The notes under the pieces: generated by a model
The model's input: the letters and a program-made list of their open reading frames with translations, nothing else
What the model was told of the DNA's origin: nothing
Database searches by the model: none
Source: NBML01 sp029939535
GTDB taxonomy: Bacteria > Desulfobacterota > Desulfobacteria > Desulfobacterales > Desulfobacteraceae
Length of the DNA stretch: 19,159 nucleotides
Direction of reading: 5' to 3'
NCBI GenBank assembly: GCA_029939535.1
Contig: JAOZST010000067.1
Coordinates: forward strand, 1 to 19,159
Translations under genes and position numbers: made by a program
Shown: one piece after another, positions 13,709 to 19,159 of the stretch
How the letters are laid out: every line of letters begins with the position of its first letter
Numbering within the stretch: the stretch's first letter is position 1

Positions 13709-14833
13709 ATGAAAAAAAATATTTCTTTCCTGATATGTGTTTTTCTTTTTCTTGTTTTCTCCTGCGAAAACACAAGCATTCCTCCAGGCTTTTCAAGAGA
13801 TACCACCCGAAACAAGATCCAGGTTCAAAACACGGTCAAAATTGAATCGAGACAGGTCACCCAGATGTATGAAGCCGTGGGCACCATCCGGCCCCTGACC
13901 GAATCTGTGATAGAATCCCAGGTCAGCGGTCAGGTTTTAAAAATTAATGTAGTTCCAGGTACAAAGGTAAAAACCGGCCAGGTCCTGGTCCTGCTGGATG
14001 CCAGACAGCTCTCCACAAGGCACAGACAAGCCAAAGAAGGTGTGGCCCTTGCCAAAGACACCTTAAATCAAGCCCTGAAAGCCAGGGATGAAGCCAGGGC
14101 CGGCCAGGACCAGGCAAATGCTGCCTACTTAAGAACCAAAACATTATTTGAAAAAGATGTGGTCTCCTCCCAGCAGCTGGAAATTGACAGGGCGGGCTTT
14201 CTCCAGGCAAAGGCCAGGCTGGAAAAAAGCAGTGAAGCTGTCAAAGCTGCCCAGTCAAATATCCGCCATGCAATGGAAGTGGTAAAAGAGGGAGAAATCG
14301 CCCTTGGATATGCCAGTATCAAAGCCTCGGCCCCTGGTGTGGTAGTGGAACGTCTCATTGATCCAGGCGACCAGGCAATGCCTGGAAAACCCCTCCTGGT
14401 TGTTCAGACCAGCGGGTCCCTCAGGCTTGAAGCCCGTATCAGGGAAGGATTGATTCAAAAAATTATCCAGGGCAACACCTATGGGGTTAAGATTGAAACC
14501 CTTGCAACGGAAGTGAAAGCAATCATTGAAGAAATTGTCCCCTATGCTGACCCCCAGACCAGGACCTTTCTGGTCAAGGCAGCCCTGCCCGATCTCCCGG
14601 GTATTTATCCGGGCATGTTCGGCAGGCTGCTTATCCCGGTCAACAAGGAAAAAACACTGCTGATACCGGAAGAAGCCGTCACCCGGGTGGGGCAACTGGA
14701 AATGGTGAACATTAAAATTCAAAATAATGAAACCAGCCGATATAAATCCGTGTTTATTAAAACCGGAAAAATTTTTGGTTCAAAAATTGAAGTCCTTTCC
14801 GGGTTGACTGGAAAAGAAATCCTGGGATATTAA
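13709..14833 (+). CDS. RND efflux periplasmic adaptor (membrane fusion) lipoprotein
   Basis: A 374-aa adaptor that links the inner-membrane RND permease to an outer-membrane channel. The N-terminus is a lipoprotein signal with lipobox VFSC (C19). A lipoyl/barrel-sandwich half motif lies around 68-98 (SQVSGQVLKINVVPGTKV, then GQVLVLLD), a long coiled-coil hairpin at about 103-195, and the second half motif (KASAPGVVVERLIDPGDQAMPG) follows. Then comes a beta-barrel domain with ADPQTRTFLVKAALPD and PGMFGRLLIP, typical of HlyD/MFP family members. It sits 7 nt after the regulator and 6 nt before the permease gene. The substrate cannot be told from the sequence. Confidence 0.92.
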   Translation: MKKNISFLICVFLFLVFSCENTSIPPGFSRDTTRNKIQVQNTVKIESRQVTQMYEAVGTIRPLTESVIESQVSGQVLKINVVPGTKVKTGQVLVLLDARQLSTRHRQAKEGVALAKDTLNQALKARDEARAGQDQANAAYLRTKTLFEKDVVSSQQLEIDRAGFLQAKARLEKSSEAVKAAQSNIRHAMEVVKEGEIALGYASIKASAPGVVVERLIDPGDQAMPGKPLLVVQTSGSLRLEARIREGLIQKIIQGNTYGVKIETLATEVKAIIEEIVPYADPQTRTFLVKAALPDLPGIYPGMFGRLLIPVNKEKTLLIPEEAVTRVGQLEMVNIKIQNNETSRYKSVFIKTGKIFGSKIEVLSGLTGKEILGY

Positions 14834-14839
14834 AAGCCA

Positions 14840-17800
14840 ATGCCTGACCTAAAACCTAATCAGAAAACGGAAAAAAAACCTGACCAAATTAATGATCAAA
14901 CCAGGGATCACAAACCAGGAATTATCTCAAAAATAGTAAAAGCCTTCCTGTCTTCCCAGCTCTCTGTCATCTTGATTATGGTATCTCTCTGCCTTGGAAT
15001 TTTCAGTGTTTATATCACTCCCAAGGAGGAAGAACCCCAGATTGTTGTCCCCATGGCAGATATCTATGTCCAGGCACCGGGTGCCTCGCCGGAAGAGATC
15101 CAGAAACTTATTGCAACACCCCTGGAACAGATGCTCTGGGAAGTTGACGGGGTTGAATATGTTTATTCCATGTCCACCCGGGAAATGGCAGTGGTCACAG
15201 TGCGGTTTTTAGTGGGCGAGGACAGGGAAAATTCCATTTTAAAACTCCACAGTAAAATCCAGATGAACCTGGACAGGATCCCTCCCATTGTGGAAAGCTG
15301 GCTGATCAAACCCATTGAAATTGATGATGTACCCATTGTTAATCTTACACTTTTTTCCGACGTCTATTCAGACCACACACTTCGTCGCATTGGCGAAGAA
15401 GTGGCAACAAGGCTGTCCCGGCTGGAAAATATCTCAAGATCCGCTGTTGTAGGCGGCCGGAAAAGGGAGATCCGGGTTGAAATGGACCCCCAGAAAATGA
15501 AGGGCTTCGGCATATCCATTCTGGATATAAACAAGGCACTCACTGGTGCGGATGTCTCCACCCGGGCCGGTACCTTTAACAAAAATAATCAGGTAATCAC
15601 CCTGACCTCCAGCTCTTTTCTGACCTCAATAGACCAGGTGAGTTCCCTGGTGGTGTCAGGACGGGACAGCAGACCTGTCTACCTTGAAGATGTTGCGAAT
15701 ATCATTGACGGGCCTGAAGAGGCTTCTGCCTATACCCGCATTGGATTTTCCAACTTTTACAGGAAACAGCATGGAATGGGACCTGATGTCCCAGCCTCTT
15801 TTCCAGCTGTCACCCTGGCCTTTTCCAAGAAAAAAGGGACCAACGCGGTAAAGGTTGCCGAAAATATCCTAAACGAAATCCAGGCAATGCAGGAAAAGAT
15901 TATCCCCCATGATATCCATGTTGAGGTAACCCGGAACTATGGCAAAACAGCCCAGGCTAAAGTCAATGAATTATTGAAATCCCTTGGGTTTGCCATTGCA
16001 TCTGTGGTGGTGCTTCTGGCCCTGACCCTTGGCTGGAGGGAGGCAGTGGTGGTGGCCCTTGCAGTACCCATCTCCTTTTCCCTGGCACTTTTTGTTAATT
16101 TCATGTTCGGATATACCATCAACAGGGTCACTCTTTTTGCCCTCATCCTTTCCCTGGGCCTGGTGGTGGATGATCCCATCACCAATGTGGACAATATCCA
16201 GCGCCACATAAAGAAAAAAATACTCAACCCCTTTAAAGCCACCCTGTTTGCCGTGGAGGAGGTCCTGCCTCCGGTAATCATGTCCACCATTGCCATTATA
16301 GTCTGTTTTACCCCGCTTTCCTTTATCACGGGCATGATGGGCCCCTATATGGCACCCATGGCCATTAATGTGCCCCTGACCGTAACCTTTTCAACCCTAT
16401 GTGCCCTTACCATTGTTCCCTGGGTATCCTATCACCTCCTGAAAAACAAAAAAGAAAAGGAAACAAAACAAAGTACCTCCCCGGGTTTTGGTGCCAGGCT
16501 CTACAGGGCAAGCCTTCTTCCTTTTTTAGACAAAAGATTCATGCGAGCCCTTTTGTTCTGCCTGGTTCTGATACTTCTTGCCGGGTCCTGTGCCTTGGCC
16601 GTGTTCAGACTGGTGCCCCTGAAACTGCTTCCCTTTGATAATAAAAACGAGTTCCAGATCGTTATAGACCTGCCCGAGGGCAGTTCCCTTGAGCACACAG
16701 ACCAGGTGGTAAAAAAATTTGAAGCCTATCTTCAGACTGTCAATGAGGTGACCAATTTTTCTTCCTTCACTGGAATTGCTTCTCCCATGGATTTCAATGG
16801 CATGGTCCGTCACTATTTTATCCGTGAGGGAAGCCACCTTGCTGATATTCGGGTCAACCTGGCCCATAAATCCCTGCGGGAACAGCAAAGCCATGCAATT
16901 CTTTTACGGCTTAGAAATGATCTTGAAAAAATTGCCAGGGAAAACCTGGCCGATATCCAGCTGGTGGAAGTTCCCCCTGGTCCGCCGGTTCTTTCAACCC
17001 TGGTGGCAGAGGTTTACGGCTCCTATGATACTTCCTATGATACGCTTCTAAAAAGCGCCCAGCAGGTAAAAGAAATCATGGAAGAAGAACCCTTTGTAAC
17101 AGATATCCAGATAATGACGGAAACCAACAGTCCCAGGATCGATGTGGTGGCGGACCGGGAAAAGGCCGCTATCCACGGCATTGACACCAAAACCATCCTG
17201 GACACCCTGGACACGGCCATTGGCGGAACGGCCCGGGCCAGCCTCCACCTGGGTCCGGAACGTAATCCTTTGTGGATAAAAGTGATTTTACCCCGGGAAA
17301 AACGATCTGATATGGTATCCATTGCCAATATCCCCATCCGCTCGGGAACCGGGGTCATGATTCCCCTGGCTGAACTGGCCAGGGTGGTTGAAAAGCCCAA
17401 TGAAACACCCATGTATCATAAAAATATGGAGCCCGTGGTATATGTGCTGGGAGAAATGGCTGGCAGGGCACCTGGAGAGGCTGTACTGGACATGAAAAAC
17501 CGCCTGAAAAACATTCCCCTTGAAAAAGGTATAAAAGTAAACTGGGCTGGGGAGGGCGAGTGGAAAATCACCCTCAGGGTATTCAGGGACATGGGTATTG
17601 CCTTTGCTGCAGCCCTGGTGGGTATCTATTTTATTCTGGTCATAAATACTGGTTCCTATTTCCTGCCCATGCTCATCATGATGGCCATTCCCCTGACTAT
17701 TCTTGGAATCATGCCGGGATTCTTTCTCCTCAACCTGTTTACCGACCCTGTGGGTGGATTCAATAACCCCATATTTTTCACTGCCACCAGCATGATCGGA

Positions 17801-18106
17801 ATGATTGCCCTGGGTGGTATTGTCATAAGAAATTCCCTGGTACTTATTGAATTTATCCAGGAAGCTGTAAAACAGGGAACCCCCTTTAAGGAAGCCATCC
17901 TGGACAGCGGCGTGGTCCGTATGCGTCCAATTCTCCTGACCGCCCTGACAACGGCAATAGGAGCATTTCCCATTACCTTTGACCCGGTGTTTTCAGGTCT
18001 GGCCTGGGCTCTTATCTTTGGCCTCTTTGCCTCTACCATGTTTACCCTTTTGATCATCCCCATAACCTATTATGCAGTTTATAAAAAACAATTTGAACAA
18101 ATGTAA
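14840..18106 (+). CDS. RND efflux permease (AcrB/MMPL superfamily, 1088 aa)
   Basis: Proton-driven inner-membrane exporter of the HAE-RND type. A hydrophilic tail of about 35 residues precedes the first membrane helix (about 37-56). TPKEEEPQIVVPMADIYVQ leads into the first large periplasmic porter loop. The second helix bundle contains the proton-relay aspartates D444-D445 in LGLVVDDPITNVDNI, and a second porter loop and final helix bundle (GGIVIRNSLVLIEFI, RMRPILLTALTTAIGAFPI) complete the duplicated architecture. The usual DDAIVVVENI is replaced by DDPITNVDNI, a divergent subgroup of unknown substrate. Length is slightly above the normal 1020-1050 because of the N-terminal tail. No TolC-like gene follows, so the outer-membrane channel must be encoded elsewhere. 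Confidence 0.93.
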   Translation: MPDLKPNQKTEKKPDQINDQTRDHKPGIISKIVKAFLSSQLSVILIMVSLCLGIFSVYITPKEEEPQIVVPMADIYVQAPGASPEEIQKLIATPLEQMLWEVDGVEYVYSMSTREMAVVTVRFLVGEDRENSILKLHSKIQMNLDRIPPIVESWLIKPIEIDDVPIVNLTLFSDVYSDHTLRRIGEEVATRLSRLENISRSAVVGGRKREIRVEMDPQKMKGFGISILDINKALTGADVSTRAGTFNKNNQVITLTSSSFLTSIDQVSSLVVSGRDSRPVYLEDVANIIDGPEEASAYTRIGFSNFYRKQHGMGPDVPASFPAVTLAFSKKKGTNAVKVAENILNEIQAMQEKIIPHDIHVEVTRNYGKTAQAKVNELLKSLGFAIASVVVLLALTLGWREAVVVALAVPISFSLALFVNFMFGYTINRVTLFALILSLGLVVDDPITNVDNIQRHIKKKILNPFKATLFAVEEVLPPVIMSTIAIIVCFTPLSFITGMMGPYMAPMAINVPLTVTFSTLCALTIVPWVSYHLLKNKKEKETKQSTSPGFGARLYRASLLPFLDKRFMRALLFCLVLILLAGSCALAVFRLVPLKLLPFDNKNEFQIVIDLPEGSSLEHTDQVVKKFEAYLQTVNEVTNFSSFTGIASPMDFNGMVRHYFIREGSHLADIRVNLAHKSLREQQSHAILLRLRNDLEKIARENLADIQLVEVPPGPPVLSTLVAEVYGSYDTSYDTLLKSAQQVKEIMEEEPFVTDIQIMTETNSPRIDVVADREKAAIHGIDTKTILDTLDTAIGGTARASLHLGPERNPLWIKVILPREKRSDMVSIANIPIRSGTGVMIPLAELARVVEKPNETPMYHKNMEPVVYVLGEMAGRAPGEAVLDMKNRLKNIPLEKGIKVNWAGEGEWKITLRVFRDMGIAFAAALVGIYFILVINTGSYFLPMLIMMAIPLTILGIMPGFFLLNLFTDPVGGFNNPIFFTATSMIGMIALGGIVIRNSLVLIEFIQEAVKQGTPFKEAILDSGVVRMRPILLTALTTAIGAFPITFDPVFSGLAWALIFGLFASTMFTLLIIPITYYAVYKKQFEQM

Positions 18107-18201
18107 ACAAAATTGTTAAGGGATAAAAATTTGCATTATATGGGAAAATCGCCAGATCTGACCAGGCCATATATTTCCACTATCAATGATCCATCCAGCT
18201 C

Positions 18202-19159
18202 TTAAGCTGTTTTTGGCAGGACAAAACCAGGATCCATGGCCAGAAAATAATCCAGGTCATAGGGATCTAAACGGAAATTATCCTCCAGGAAAAGATCCTT
18301 ATCTCCCATGTCAATCAGGCATTTAACATTTAAGGTCTTGTCTTTATTTTCCCGGGTACCATTCAATGGGTTGCTGTTCTTTGTAACTGCTTTGAAATAA
18401 TCTTGGGTATAGGGCGTTCTGATCCAGGTATGGCTGGGGTCTGAATCATCCTCTTCCACGGCCCAGCCGCTGGTATGCCATTCCATTTTTCCCAAAGGTG
18501 TGGCTGTACACAATTTTGGGATGTAACGGTCCGACAAATTGGCCCTTAGATAGCCATGGGCCTCAAAGGCCTGGGATATGGAGGTCCAATACTTTTTTGT
18601 GCCATGGATGGGATGGCAGGGGGTAAAGATATAATAGATCTCAGCCCCGGCATTTCTCAAAAGGGTAAACAATCTGCCAAGAACCTCACTGAACATCCGC
18701 AACACAGGGACTTTTTTCCTGACGCAGGCTTTTGTGCTTCCTGAAACAAAACCGGCAGTACACAGGGCAGTGCATATCCAGAAGAAAAATTACCCTGTTC
18801 TGATACATCTGCTCCAATAATCCCTGTTTAAAATGACCGTCAAATGTAATTTCATGCCCCATGGGGTCCAGCTCACCGGCAAAGGGAAGATACTGAGCAG
18901 CCACAGCCTCTGAAACCAGGGATTGCCGGATCACATGATGGGACAGCCGCACCGGATACAGATCCATGACCTGCTGCACATCCTTCTTATCCTGGTCAGC
19001 AAGATTGACACCTGCCTTTTTTTTGAGCTGATCAATTGTTTTTATTGACATGAAACCGTTTACAATATGACAGGCCTCAAGGAGCTGATATAAAAACAAA
19101 ACAGAAAGGGGAATGGAGTTGATGACCATAGACTTTCTGGGTCCTGTGGCTGAGGCATT
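18202..19159 (-). pseudogene. Lysine-2,3-aminomutase-like (KamA family) radical SAM gene, internally deleted and frameshifted
   Basis: Reading leftward, the frame is open from the window edge and an ATG lies at 19129. It encodes an N-terminal domain, DLYPVRLSHHVIRQSL, LDPMGHE and then the cluster motif CPVYCRFCFRKHK, and stops at TGA 18686-18688. A second frame, overlapping from about 18705 to the TAA at 18202, carries the end of such enzymes: EVLGRLFTLLRNAGAEIYYIFTP, CHPIHGTKKY and a C-terminal domain. In intact relatives about 150-200 residues of barrel, with the SAM-binding and substrate strands, lie between these parts; here they are absent. A simple base slip cannot account for that, so the gene has lost about 0.5 kb or the assembly is misjoined. 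The start may lie outside the window. Confidence 0.75.

Noticed and set aside
18135..18171. TATATGG/CCATATA inverted repeat after the permease gene
   Set aside because: A 7-bp AT-rich stem with a 23-base loop and no T-run; too weak to call a terminator.

Overview
The window looks like a draft-genome segment from an anaerobic Desulfobacterota species, most likely a sulfate reducer of the Desulfobacteraceae type. This is inferred from the gene content (a selenocysteine peroxiredoxin, corrinoid genes, a small c-type cytochrome next to an outer-membrane DUF3373-like protein, a NifA-like sigma-54 activator) and from the general character of the proteins; no rRNA or other taxonomic marker is present. 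A run of exactly 100 Ns (5256-5355) marks a scaffold gap. No tRNA, rRNA, CRISPR array, insertion sequence or integrase was seen.

Layout. 1-199: decayed fragment of a YejA-like peptide/microcin-type solute-binding protein. 200-415: no gene; it holds a perfect FNR-type box. 416-2040 (+): a 59-aa helical protein and lysA (diaminopimelate decarboxylase). 2035-7296 (-): a compact six-gene cobamide lower-pathway cluster, read in the order cobU, a radical SAM gene, cobS (interrupted by the gap), cobD, cbiB, cbiR. CobU, CobS, CobD and CbiB build the aminopropanol arm and nucleotide loop. CbiR is predicted to open incoming cobamides so that they can be rebuilt, so the cluster reads as a corrinoid remodelling and finishing module. 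cobT, cobC and an upstream cobalamin riboswitch are not seen.

7502-8283 (+): prxU, a selenoprotein peroxiredoxin with an in-frame TGA at the peroxidatic position, a hairpin directly after it, and a strong bidirectional terminator. 8360-10505 (-): a beta-barrel outer-membrane protein followed by a monoheme cytochrome c, a possible envelope electron-transfer pair. The divergent spacer upstream holds a perfect 26-bp palindrome, followed on the + strand by an unrecognised 97-aa gene.

11116-18106: a signalling and efflux block. A GAF protein ending in a histidine-kinase phosphoacceptor helix but lacking an ATPase domain is divergent from a three-gene + strand operon: a GAF/AAA+/HTH sigma-54 activator, an RND periplasmic adaptor lipoprotein and a 1088-aa RND permease, with 6-7 nt between genes. 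No outer-membrane channel gene is included. 18202-19159 (-): a lysine-2,3-aminomutase-like radical SAM gene that has lost most of its barrel and changes frame at the junction; it is a pseudogene or an assembly artefact.
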